A stretch of 34,375 bases of DNA from Snuella sedimenti (lineage in GTDB: Bacteria > Bacteroidota > Bacteroidia > Flavobacteriales > Flavobacteriaceae), in assembly GCF_016428595.1 (NCBI RefSeq), contig NZ_JAELVQ010000034.1, positions 1 to 34,375 on the forward strand. The letters run 5' to 3'. The position numbers and the translations under genes are program-made. Positions 15,378 to 22,312 of this stretch are shown one piece after another. The notes beneath the pieces are model-generated. The model saw only the letters and a program-made list of their open reading frames with translations, was not told the DNA's origin and did not search any database. Within the stretch, counting starts at the first letter, position 1, and each line of letters begins with the position of its first letter.

Positions 15378-15940
15378 ACCTCTTTATATCTAAAACAATC
15401 AGTTATATGGTCATTAACCATGCCTGTGGCTTGCATGTGCGCATAAACAACAGTAGAACCAACAAACTTAAACCCTCGTTTTTTTAAATCTTTACTTAAG
15501 GCATCAGATATTGGTGTGGTTGCTGGGATATCTTTTAAAGTCGGCCACGTATTTTTAATAGGTTTGCCGTTTACAAACCCCCAAATGTATTGACTAAAAC
15601 TACCAAACTCTTCCTGAATTTTTATAAAAGCCTGTGCATTGGTCACCGTAGCATTCACTTTTAGTTTGTTTCTAACGATACCTGTGTCCTTTAAGAGTGC
15701 ATCAATTTTGTCTTGTTTGTAATTGGCTATCTTTTTGTAGTCAAAATTATCAAAAGCCTTTCTGAAGTTTTCTCGTTTTCGCAATATAGTAATCCAACTT
15801 AATCCAGCTTGAAAAGTTTCTAAAATTAAAAACTCGAACAGTGTAGCATCATCGTATACAGGAACTCCCCATTCTGTGTCATGATATGCTTCGTATAAAG
15901 GATCTCCAATACACCAGCTGCATTTTGTTCTTGTGTTCAT
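15374..15940 (-). CDS. tag: DNA-3-methyladenine glycosylase I
   Basis: A 188-residue base-excision-repair enzyme that removes 3-methyladenine from alkylated DNA. The N-terminal TKCSWC and EAYHDTEWGVPVYDD and the C-terminal HMQATGMVNDHITDC carry the zinc-binding Cys and His residues specific to the Tag family. The helix-hairpin-helix core includes FQAGLSWITILRKRENFRKAF. It is transcribed divergently from the thioredoxin-like gene, with two perfect inverted repeats right upstream of its start that could be operators. Confidence 0.96.
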   Translation of the reverse strand: MNTRTKCSWCIGDPLYEAYHDTEWGVPVYDDATLFEFLILETFQAGLSWITILRKRENFRKAFDNFDYKKIANYKQDKIDALLKDTGIVRNKLKVNATVTNAQAFIKIQEEFGSFSQYIWGFVNGKPIKNTWPTLKDIPATTPISDALSKDLKKRGFKFVGSTVVYAHMQATGMVNDHITDCFRYKEV

Positions 15941-15950
15941 AATGATTTGA

Positions 15951-16033
15951 GCTTTAGGCTAAAGCATGACAAAAGTCATATTAATTACTTGACTAAGATA
16001 CTAATTTTGAAACTTGAATTTTTGTGTCACAAA
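15951..16033. promoter_or_regulatory. Three perfect inverted repeats in the tag/thioredoxin divergent promoter
   Basis: GCTTTAG-G-CTAAAGC (15951-15965), ATGAC-AAAA-GTCAT (15966-15979) and TTTGTG-T-CACAAA (16021-16033) lie in 104 bp between divergent genes. The first two touch each other. All are perfect and short-spaced, as for dimeric repressor sites. A TAnnTTTG element (16002-16009) lies between the second and third. Binding is inference. Confidence 0.4.
16002..16009 (+). promoter_or_regulatory. -7 promoter element for the thioredoxin-like gene
   Basis: TAATTTTG matches TAnnTTTG exactly. Transcription would start near 16016, about 29 bases before the ATG at 16045 and just before the third palindrome. 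Confidence 0.5.
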
Positions 16034-16044
16034 TAAAAATAGTT

Positions 16045-16662
16045 ATGAAGACCCTAATAAAAGAGAGCTTACAATGTAGTATGTCGTATAAGGAATATAG
16101 AGATCTGGTGGCAAAATTGGTTGCTGAAAATGGAACGACTGGTTCTGAAAAAACCGAGGAAAGGATCGATTTCACGAAGCTTAACGACAGGCGTATGAAG
16201 CGCTGGGATAAAACTATTAACATATCGGAGGACATACAGGACAAAATTATGGGGTTTGACCATCAAGTTACTTGGCTTGTCATAGTAGAGAGTTGGTGTG
16301 GCGATGGTGCTCATATGTTACCAGCTTTAGATAAAATAGCCTCATTGAATGATCGTATCGACCTGAGAGTGGTGCTTAGAGATGATAACCCTAAGTTAAT
16401 GAATGCTTTTTTAACTGACGGTGCCCAGGCGATTCCTAAATTAATTATGATTGATGATGAGACTGAAGCGGTTTTAAGTACCTATGGCCCAAGACCAACA
16501 GAAGCAACTAATTATGTAAGTCGATTTAAAAACATGTATGGTAAGTTGACGCCAGAATTCAAAAAAGATTTACAACATTGGTATAATAATAATAAAGGAC
16601 AAAATATTATAGAGGATGTTACCGAAATGCTCTGCCATTTTGAACCTAACGTTTGCCAATAA
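16045..16662 (+). CDS. Thioredoxin-family protein with a monocysteine motif
   Basis: A 205-residue cytosolic protein with a thioredoxin-like core. The strand VTWLVIVESWCGDGAH places W84-C85-G86-D87-G88-A89-H90 where thioredoxins have WCGPC, so the resolving cysteine is replaced by glycine. AIPKLIMID supplies the cis-proline loop. This looks like the Bacteroidetes thioredoxin-family group with a WCGD active site, which cannot form the usual dithiol; a different redox or chaperone role is likely. I prefer ATG 16045 to the in-frame GTG at 16024, which lies in a palindrome. The 3' end overlaps the convergent TonB-like gene by 17 bases. Confidence 0.8.
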   Translation: MKTLIKESLQCSMSYKEYRDLVAKLVAENGTTGSEKTEERIDFTKLNDRRMKRWDKTINISEDIQDKIMGFDHQVTWLVIVESWCGDGAHMLPALDKIASLNDRIDLRVVLRDDNPKLMNAFLTDGAQAIPKLIMIDDETEAVLSTYGPRPTEATNYVSRFKNMYGKLTPEFKKDLQHWYNNNKGQNIIEDVTEMLCHFEPNVCQ

Positions 16663-17362
16663 AATAAAACGTTATAGAGCCAATTTGTGATGCTCTATTT
16701 GGGTGTGGGCTAAAAGTAGACTTCTTAGCATATTCCAAAGCATGCTCCCTTAAACATTCGTTAGAAGAATTAGATGCCGTATTTACATAAGCGTCGGTAA
16801 CATTGCCTTTGGCATTAACAGTGATATTAATGACAATTTTTCCACCTTTCTCACAAAGATATACAGGAGGAGGAATGGAAATTTTAGTACGGTCTTTTAA
16901 CGAAAAACTAATAGTGCTTTTGGAATTATTGCTGTCTTCCTGTTGTTTTTTTAAAAGGTCATTTACCTTGCTGAATTTAGATAACTCTTCTTCTTTTAAT
17001 TTCGAGTCTTCGGTAGCCTCATAGTTTTTAGAAGCTGTATTAGGACCTTCAGTAAAACCACTGGTTTTTGGAATGTAGTCTTCGGGGGGCGCAATGGGTT
17101 TATAGGCTTGGGCAAAATGTTTGCTTTCCTGGGTTTCATTAAAGGCTTCGTTGGTTTCAGCTTTACTGGCATTTAATTTCTCTAAAGCTTCCAGTACTTT
17201 AACTTCTTCCTCAGTTAATGCTTCTTCGGGCTCTATTTCGTAAAAGCTTTCGGAGATCATAGCGCTCTGTTTTTTTATGTTAAGGTTAAAAACAGCCATA
17301 ACTACCGTTCCAGAAATAAAAAACGTGATTAAAAGGGCTCTATGTTGATTTGTTAACTTCAA
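16646..17362 (-). CDS. TonB-like energy-transducing protein
   Basis: A 238-residue protein with a short cytoplasmic start, one membrane anchor near residues 9-27, a long acidic periplasmic stretch of low complexity (EEALTEEEVKVLEALEKL, many K/E/S/N), and a C-terminal domain with IPPPVYLCEKGGKIVINITVNAKGNVTDAYV like the TonB C-terminal fold. TonB proteins carry proton-motive energy from ExbBD to outer-membrane receptors. ExbB and ExbD are not nearby. The linker is acidic instead of proline/lysine-rich, so it may be a specialised or non-canonical TonB. It overlaps the convergent thioredoxin-like gene by 17 bases. Confidence 0.72.
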   Translation of the reverse strand: MKLTNQHRALLITFFISGTVVMAVFNLNIKKQSAMISESFYEIEPEEALTEEEVKVLEALEKLNASKAETNEAFNETQESKHFAQAYKPIAPPEDYIPKTSGFTEGPNTASKNYEATEDSKLKEEELSKFSKVNDLLKKQQEDSNNSKSTISFSLKDRTKISIPPPVYLCEKGGKIVINITVNAKGNVTDAYVNTASNSSNECLREHALEYAKKSTFSPHPNRASQIGSITFYFIGKR

Positions 17363-17513
17363 ATCGAAATCAGTTTCAATATATTTATCGTGATCAGTTA
17401 AAGAAAGTTTTATTTAATACCAATTTTGAATCAGTACATGGTATAAAAGTGTTGTTCATCCACAGCAATAACTGTATACGATAATAGCATTACATATTGA
17501 AATATACGTAAAA

Positions 17514-18215
17514 TTAAGCAATATGGTTGTTAAGCTCCATTATGAATTCTTCAATAGAAACAGCATTGGCAACATCAAAATCACCAATTTTTGTACGTCG
17601 CAGTGCCGATAAATAGGCTCCCGATTGCAATGCCTTACCGAAATCATTTGCTAAAGATCGAATGTAAGTGCCTTTACTGCAAACCACTCTAAAGTCAACG
17701 TTAAGGCCATCAATATTGGTAATCTCAAATGCTTTGATATGTACAGTACGCGGCTTTATTTCAACAGTTTCACCTGCTCTGGCAAACTCATACAAGCGCT
17801 TTCCATCCTTTTTTATAGCAGAGAATAAAGGAGGATACTGTTCGATATCTCCAAGGAACTGTTTCGTGGTTTCCTGTATTAGGTCTGGGGTAATGTGTTC
17901 TGAAGAAAATGTATTGTTTACCTCCGTCTCCATATCATAAGAAGGTGTTGTACTACCCAAAACAAAAGTGCCAGTGTATTCCTTTATTTGCCCTTGAAAT
18001 GTATCGATTTGTTTGGTCATTTTTCCAGTACAGATAACAAGCAACCCCGTCGCCAGTGGATCTAAAGTGCCTGCATGCCCTACCTTTATCTTTTTAATTT
18101 TAAAGGCTTGGCGAATTTTCCAGCGTAGTTTATTTACCACTTGAAAAGAGGTCCAATGTAGCGGTTTGTCTATAAGCAAAACCTGCCCAGAAAGATAATC
18201 TTCTTTAGTAAGCAT
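17514..18215 (-). CDS. truB: tRNA pseudouridine(55) synthase
   Basis: A 233-residue enzyme making pseudouridine at position 55 in the T-loop of tRNAs. Visible are LLIDKPLHWTSFQVVNKLR, the catalytic motif GHAGTLDPLATG with nucleophile D52, the YTGTFVLGSTTPSYD strand, KKDGKRLYEFAR and CSKGTYIRSLANDFG. No C-terminal PUA domain is present, as is common in Bacteroidetes. The ATG follows the uppP stop after one base, so it is the last gene of the DUF3098-uppP-truB unit. Confidence 0.97.
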   Translation of the reverse strand: MLTKEDYLSGQVLLIDKPLHWTSFQVVNKLRWKIRQAFKIKKIKVGHAGTLDPLATGLLVICTGKMTKQIDTFQGQIKEYTGTFVLGSTTPSYDMETEVNNTFSSEHITPDLIQETTKQFLGDIEQYPPLFSAIKKDGKRLYEFARAGETVEIKPRTVHIKAFEITNIDGLNVDFRVVCSKGTYIRSLANDFGKALQSGAYLSALRRTKIGDFDVANAVSIEEFIMELNNHIA

Positions 18216-18216
18216 G

Positions 18217-19014
18217 TTAGGTGTTTAAAAAGGAAAAAACAATGGCAATCAATCCAACAATAGCACAATAAACAGCAAAATAAGTGAGTTTGCTTTTTTT
18301 AACGAGTGCTATCATCCACGTGCAAGCAAACAATCCAGCGATAAAAGCCGCTATAAAGCCAATAATTAAGGATGTGAAATTCTGACTTTCGGTTGACAGG
18401 TCTCCACTCAATACGTCTTTAGCTATTTTTCCAAAAATAAGTGGAACCACCATTAAAAAGGAAAACCGAGCAGCTTTTGTTTTGTCGTTACCCAATAGGA
18501 CAGAAGTCGAAATAGTAGCGCCAGAACGTGATATCCCGGGAAGCATAGCAATAGCTTGTGATATACCAATAATAAATGCGTTTTTAAAGGATACTTTTTT
18601 ATTGGTGTCTTTGGCTTTATCGGCTAAAAACAATAAAATCGCTGTAACGATAAGCATAAAACCAACCAGTAGTATATTGCCTCCAAAAAGGGATTCTAAT
18701 TGTGCTTCAAAAAACAAGCCTATAACAACCGCAGGGATCATGGAAATGACAATCTTAGAAATAAATTGTAAGTCGTCATTCCATTCAAAAGTTAAAGCGC
18801 CTTTAATAATAGTTAAGATGTCTTTTCTAAAAACAACAATGGTACTTAAAGCAGTAGCAAAGTGCAAAATAACTGTAAAGAGTAAACTTTCTTCTGGTAC
18901 GGAATGATCTCCTAGAATCGCTTTTCCTAATTCTAAATGACCACTTGACGAAACAGGAAGAAATTCGGTAAGACCCTGGATAATACCAAGGATAATAGCA
19001 TTTGTTATATCCAC
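18217..19014 (-). CDS. uppP: Undecaprenyl-diphosphatase
   Basis: A 265-residue polytopic membrane enzyme that removes a phosphate from undecaprenyl diphosphate to recycle the lipid carrier of peptidoglycan and other envelope polymers. The two active-site segments are present: QGLTEFLPVSSSGH (residues 13-26, with the Q-x-x-x-E motif) and PGISRSGAT near residue 160. About eight membrane segments are visible. It lies one base from truB and one base from DUF3098, within a cell-envelope cluster near ftsX. Confidence 0.97.
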   Translation of the reverse strand: MDITNAIILGIIQGLTEFLPVSSSGHLELGKAILGDHSVPEESLLFTVILHFATALSTIVVFRKDILTIIKGALTFEWNDDLQFISKIVISMIPAVVIGLFFEAQLESLFGGNILLVGFMLIVTAILLFLADKAKDTNKKVSFKNAFIIGISQAIAMLPGISRSGATISTSVLLGNDKTKAARFSFLMVVPLIFGKIAKDVLSGDLSTESQNFTSLIIGFIAAFIAGLFACTWMIALVKKSKLTYFAVYCAIVGLIAIVFSFLNT

Positions 19015-19015
19015 A

Positions 19016-19270
19016 CTACTTCTTGTTTGGATTTAACAAAATAGCATAGACTTGAATGCCAAATCCAAATAAAATTAAAGCAGGAGCAAGACGGATGCGT
19101 CTCCAATGGAAAATATCCGGATTGAATACATTGGGGTCGTCACTACCGCCACCAGCCATTAATATAAAGCCTAAAGCGATACAAGCTAAACCAATAAACA
19201 TAAATTTGTAGTTTTTCTTGCCAAACACAAAAACAGGTTTTGTGTTTTCTCTTTGTTTTTTTTCTCCCAT
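19016..19270 (-). CDS. DUF3098 family membrane protein
   Basis: An 84-residue protein with two membrane segments (FMFIGLACIALGFILMAGG and PALILFGFGIQVYAILL) joined by a short loop DDPNVFNPDIFHWRRI. DUF3098 proteins occur in Bacteroidetes next to ftsX and uppP, and their role is unknown; position points to envelope or division. A TTACTTTG on the minus strand at 19316-19309, close to the TAnnTTTG promoter form, could start this three-gene unit (DUF3098-uppP-truB). Confidence 0.85.
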   Translation of the reverse strand: MGEKKQRENTKPVFVFGKKNYKFMFIGLACIALGFILMAGGGSDDPNVFNPDIFHWRRIRLAPALILFGFGIQVYAILLNPNKK

Positions 19271-19399
19271 AATTAAAGCTGTAAACGCAAAGTTGCCAAT
19301 AACGATTGCAAAGTAACAGATTTATTTATAAAAGAGCGTTAACGATTTCTAAATTTACGAGCCAGAATAAAAATTGCTGTTTAGTCTGGTATAGAAATC

Positions 19400-19825
19400 C
19401 TATTCTAATACCACTTCAGTCGTTCCCGAAACAAGAAAAACATGGCAACAATCGGCAGCTACAACATAGTTTTCTGAAACGATTTGTTGATCATCCTTAA
19501 AGCCCCTAAACTGAACTTCTAGTTCTTTATTTTGATAGGTGTTGGCATGTTCGTCTCCAAATAGGGGGTATGTACCATTTTGTTGCATCAAAGCGAGTTC
19601 ACTGCTATTGGTTTCTCGGGTGAGATCGTCACCAGATATAACAGCGACTACTTTAAAACTATCTAATGCAACCGGCATATCGTTAGAGTCCTTTATCGTT
19701 AAGGTAAGTGTTCTAAACTCTTCGGTACAGGCTATATTGGCACAGTTCGGGTCGGTTTCGTCATTGTTGTTACATGCCGAACCGACATAAATTAAAACCA
19801 AAATCAACAGCAATTTTTTAACCAT
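19400..19825 (-). CDS. Hypothetical lipoprotein
   Basis: A 141-residue protein with a clear lipoprotein signal peptide: MVKKLLLILVLIYVGSAC, lipidated Cys at residue 18, followed by NNNDETD, a polar tether. The mature domain (TLTIKDSNDMPVALDSFKVV, AADCCHVF) looks like a small beta-sandwich with a vicinal cysteine pair. I do not recognise the family. It sits between ftsX and DUF3098, genes that are usually adjacent in this group of bacteria as far as I know, with 129 bp and 238 bp gaps on either side, so it looks like an insertion into that cluster. Confidence 0.72.
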   Translation of the reverse strand: MVKKLLLILVLIYVGSACNNNDETDPNCANIACTEEFRTLTLTIKDSNDMPVALDSFKVVAVISGDDLTRETNSSELALMQQNGTYPLFGDEHANTYQNKELEVQFRGFKDDQQIVSENYVVAADCCHVFLVSGTTEVVLE

Positions 19826-20008
19826 AACTATTTAGACATTTTTCTTAAAGATGCTAAAAAAGTAAAAAGGTTGCTTACTACGATTAAAAATTTGAATTAT
19901 TAATTAGGTGAGCTTTGTCTAATAGTAAATACGTCTTTTCTATAAAATTTTGAGAGAATTTTGTATTGGGAAGTACTTTGAACCTATAAATTTTCGTCAG
20001 TTAGAATT

Positions 20009-20025
20009 CCAAATCTGTGATTTGG
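20009..20025. other. Hairpin downstream of ftsX
   Basis: CCAAATC (20009-20015) and GATTTGG (20019-20025) form a perfect 7-bp stem with a 3-base loop, 39 bases past the ftsX stop. There is no T tract on the minus strand, so termination is doubtful. The rest of the 238-bp gap (19826-20063) is A/T-rich with nothing recognisable. Confidence 0.35.
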
Positions 20026-20063
20026 TGTATCGAAAACAAGAAAATTGCTTATCAAGACACTCA

Positions 20064-20942
20064 TTAATAATAGAGCTGATCTGTTTTTAAATTCAAGAAC
20101 CTTTGGGTTGCAATGTGTGTACTTGCCCAAGTAATAACAATGCCCAATGTAAATACAAAAACAAATAGTAAAGTTACTAAGCTTACGTTGTTAAGTAATT
20201 CCAGTTCAGGGAATGTTTTATTTAGGTAATATAAAACAATAGCCATGCCCGTTATAGCTAAAAGCGCTCCGATTATACCCAAGCGGACACTTTTCCATAC
20301 AAATGGACGCCTGATAAATTGTTTGGTTGCACCAACCATTTGCATGGTTTTTATCGTAAAACGTTTAGAGTAAACTGCTAACCGAATGGAACTATTGATT
20401 AACAATACAGCAATTAAAGTAAAAATAGCACTGATAACCAATACCCAAAAGCTGATTTTTTTAACGTTTTCATTCATTAAATTGACCAGATCGTTATCGT
20501 AGGTTACCTCGTCAACAAAATCCTTGTTAAGTGTATCAGAAGCCATTTTTTCAAGATGCTCAGATGTAACAAAATCAGCTTTTAAATGGACGTCAATAGA
20601 ATTTTGTAATGGGTTATAACCTACAAAATCCATAAAGTCTTCTCCATTTTCAGCTTTCATGAATTCAGCCGCTTGCTCTTTAGAAACATACTCGGTAGAT
20701 TTTACGTAGTCGGCTATAGCTAGGCTTTTTTGTAACTGCTTTATTTCTATGTCTTTAGCTGTGTCCTTTAGATAAATGGTAACAACCACCTGCTCTTTAA
20801 AGTGATCGGAGACTTTTTTTGCATTCAATATTAACATACCCAATAGTCCCAATAAAAATAAGACCAAAGCAATACTTAAAACTACCGAAAAGTAAGATGA
20901 GATAAGGCGACGCTTTTGATGTCTTTCAAATGATGAACTCAT
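20064..20942 (-). CDS. ftsX: Cell-division protein FtsX
   Basis: A 292-residue inner-membrane protein of the FtsE-FtsX complex, which couples cytokinesis to periplasmic peptidoglycan hydrolases. The topology is typical: a cytoplasmic start, TM1 near residues 18-38, a periplasmic domain of about 130 residues (VVVTIYLKDTAKDIEIKQL, VSKEQAAEFM), then three membrane helices with the conserved loop RLAVYSKRFTIKTMQMVGATKQFIRRPFVWKS shown in part as IKTMQMVGAT. It is transcribed toward the DUF3098-uppP-truB genes. ftsE is not adjacent, which is usual in Bacteroidetes. Confidence 0.94.
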   Translation of the reverse strand: MSSSFERHQKRRLISSYFSVVLSIALVLFLLGLLGMLILNAKKVSDHFKEQVVVTIYLKDTAKDIEIKQLQKSLAIADYVKSTEYVSKEQAAEFMKAENGEDFMDFVGYNPLQNSIDVHLKADFVTSEHLEKMASDTLNKDFVDEVTYDNDLVNLMNENVKKISFWVLVISAIFTLIAVLLINSSIRLAVYSKRFTIKTMQMVGATKQFIRRPFVWKSVRLGIIGALLAITGMAIVLYYLNKTFPELELLNNVSLVTLLFVFVFTLGIVITWASTHIATQRFLNLKTDQLYY

Positions 20943-21091
20943 AGAATAGTGTATTGATGACGTAAAAATATAAAAGTTAATCTAAAGAAAGTTTAAAAGT
21001 GCTTGTCTTTTGACTTTGCCAAAAATGATTTTTGACTAAAAAGCAAAAGCCAACTGTTTTGATATAACTTCAATAATTAAATAATGTTGTG

Positions 21092-21120
21092 TAGCTTGTT
21101 GGGGTCAAGCTAGTTTTTTT
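21092..21120. terminator. Hairpin with T tract at the end of the EamA gene
   Basis: TAGCTTG (21092-21098) pairs perfectly with CAAGCTA (21106-21112) around a seven-base loop, and on the plus strand it is followed by seven T residues. It overlaps the stop of the minus-strand transporter gene. In the minus direction the tail is A/T-mixed, so it is better as a plus-strand or two-way terminator. Confidence 0.45.
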
Positions 21121-22019
21121 GATGGTTTGCTAACTAAATAAACACCTACAACAACCATCAGGCAACTTAATATTTTTAAAAGGTTAATGTCTTGTGTATA
21201 GATATTATTGTTCAGTACATAAGCATAAATGCTTACCATAATAAAACTTATCATGGGTTGTAAATAAATATAACTACTGTTTACCGAAGGTGATACATAC
21301 TTAAGGGCATAAATATTGAATAAATAAGCAAAAAAGGTAGTAAAAACCACCACATACCCAATTACCAAATAGGTGTTTGTAGTAAACGCAGCAAAGTTGG
21401 TAGCTAATAGGTCATTAAATCCAAAAGGAATAATGTATATAAAACCAAATAAAAACACCCAGCTAATTATGGTTACGGCATGGTATTTTTTCATTAAAGG
21501 TTTAACAACCACCAGGTACAGTCCATAACAGGAAGCGTTCATTAAAACGAACAGGTTACCAAGAAAAGAGCTAGTGCCAATAGCACTACTGCCATAAACA
21601 ATTAAAAAAACAGCACCAATACCGCCAATGGTAATGCCCAACACTTTGTTTTTGGTAATGCGCTCTTTAAGAATAAGTGCACTAAAGATAAGGACAATAA
21701 CTGGAGTAGCAGTCATGATAATAGAAGCATCGATTGGTGATGTTAAATTAATGCCGTGAAAGAATAACAACTGATTGGCTGCGGCTCCCAGCAAGCCACA
21801 AAGTGCCAGTTTTGGGAAGTCCTTTTTGGCCACGGATTCTTTTATGAAAAATGACTTAATAAACCAAAATAATAAGGTGCAACAGATTAACCGGATAAAA
21901 ACAAAAGCGTTTGGGTTTATTTTTTCGGGCATAATGCCTTTGGCTATAATGTAATTAGCACCATAGATTAAGTTGGCTCCCAAAAGAGCAAGATGCGCTT
22001 TATAAATAGGTTGTTTCAA
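21105..22019 (-). CDS. DMT superfamily (EamA) transporter
   Basis: A 304-residue inner-membrane protein with ten predicted helices in two EamA repeats (ANLIYGANYIIAKG in the first; GNLFVLMNASCYGLYLVVVKPL in the second). Such carriers export amino acids or other metabolites; the substrate is unknown. A longer frame reaches ATG 22226, but the added residues are rich in K/F/S and lie in a repeat-like region, and a TACTTTTG promoter element sits at 22046-22039. I therefore propose the TTG at 22017-22019, which puts LKQPIYKAHLALLG at the N-terminus, as in relatives that begin with MK; ATG 22052 is the alternative. Confidence 0.78.
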   Translation of the reverse strand: MKQPIYKAHLALLGANLIYGANYIIAKGIMPEKINPNAFVFIRLICCTLLFWFIKSFFIKESVAKKDFPKLALCGLLGAAANQLLFFHGINLTSPIDASIIMTATPVIVLIFSALILKERITKNKVLGITIGGIGAVFLIVYGSSAIGTSSFLGNLFVLMNASCYGLYLVVVKPLMKKYHAVTIISWVFLFGFIYIIPFGFNDLLATNFAAFTTNTYLVIGYVVVFTTFFAYLFNIYALKYVSPSVNSSYIYLQPMISFIMVSIYAYVLNNNIYTQDINLLKILSCLMVVVGVYLVSKPSKKLA

Positions 22020-22038
22020 ACGTGTTTTTTTTAAGCGG

Positions 22039-22046
22039 CAAAAGTA
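22039..22046 (-). promoter_or_regulatory. -7 promoter element for the EamA gene
   Basis: The minus strand reads TACTTTTG, identical to the riboswitch promoter motif at 6688. Transcription would start near 22032, about 12 bases before the proposed TTG start and downstream of all ATG candidates in the long frame. Confidence 0.55.
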
Positions 22047-22145
22047 ATCCATAATCATTGAAAAACAGCTTTTAATGGGATTTTTTGCCTTATTTATTAA
22101 GAGACTGTTTAAAATTCGTTTTTGAAATTTGTTATAGGTTATTTT

Positions 22146-22238
22146 TTTGCTAATTAAGGCTTTAAAACCGGAGTTTAGCAGCGCTAAATGAGGATTTTCA
22201 TAACGAAAAGTGGTGAAAAAGGGCAATTTTTTAGCAAA
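22146..22238. repeat. Possible foldback element between the EamA gene and leuS
   Basis: TTTGCTAA (22146-22153) is complementary to TTAGCAAA (22231-22238), and inside is a perfect palindrome TTTAGC-AGC-GCTAAA (22174-22188). The region is noncoding if the two neighbouring starts are set as proposed. It may be a dispersed repeat or a two-way terminator/regulator; evidence is weak. Confidence 0.35.
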
Positions 22239-22275
22239 TTGAAAAAGTTTAAATGAGTTCTTTGTTTATAAACCG

Positions 22276-22283
22276 TAAATTTG
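22276..22283 (+). promoter_or_regulatory. -7 promoter element for leuS
   Basis: TAAATTTG matches TAnnTTTG exactly, and transcription would start near 22290, 23 bases before ATG 22313. This also argues against the upstream in-frame ATG at 22253. Confidence 0.6.
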
Positions 22284-22312
22284 CGCTTTTAAAAAGTAGA
22301 ATTACAATTAGG

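Noticed and set aside
22020-22226. Longer N-terminus of the EamA transporter
   Set aside because: The extension is not like EamA proteins, crosses a palindrome-rich region, and lies upstream of the only good promoter element.
22253-22312. Longer N-terminus of leuS
   Set aside because: A TAnnTTTG promoter element lies within it, and leucyl-tRNA synthetases start at the [13 protein letters not shown]-type sequence.
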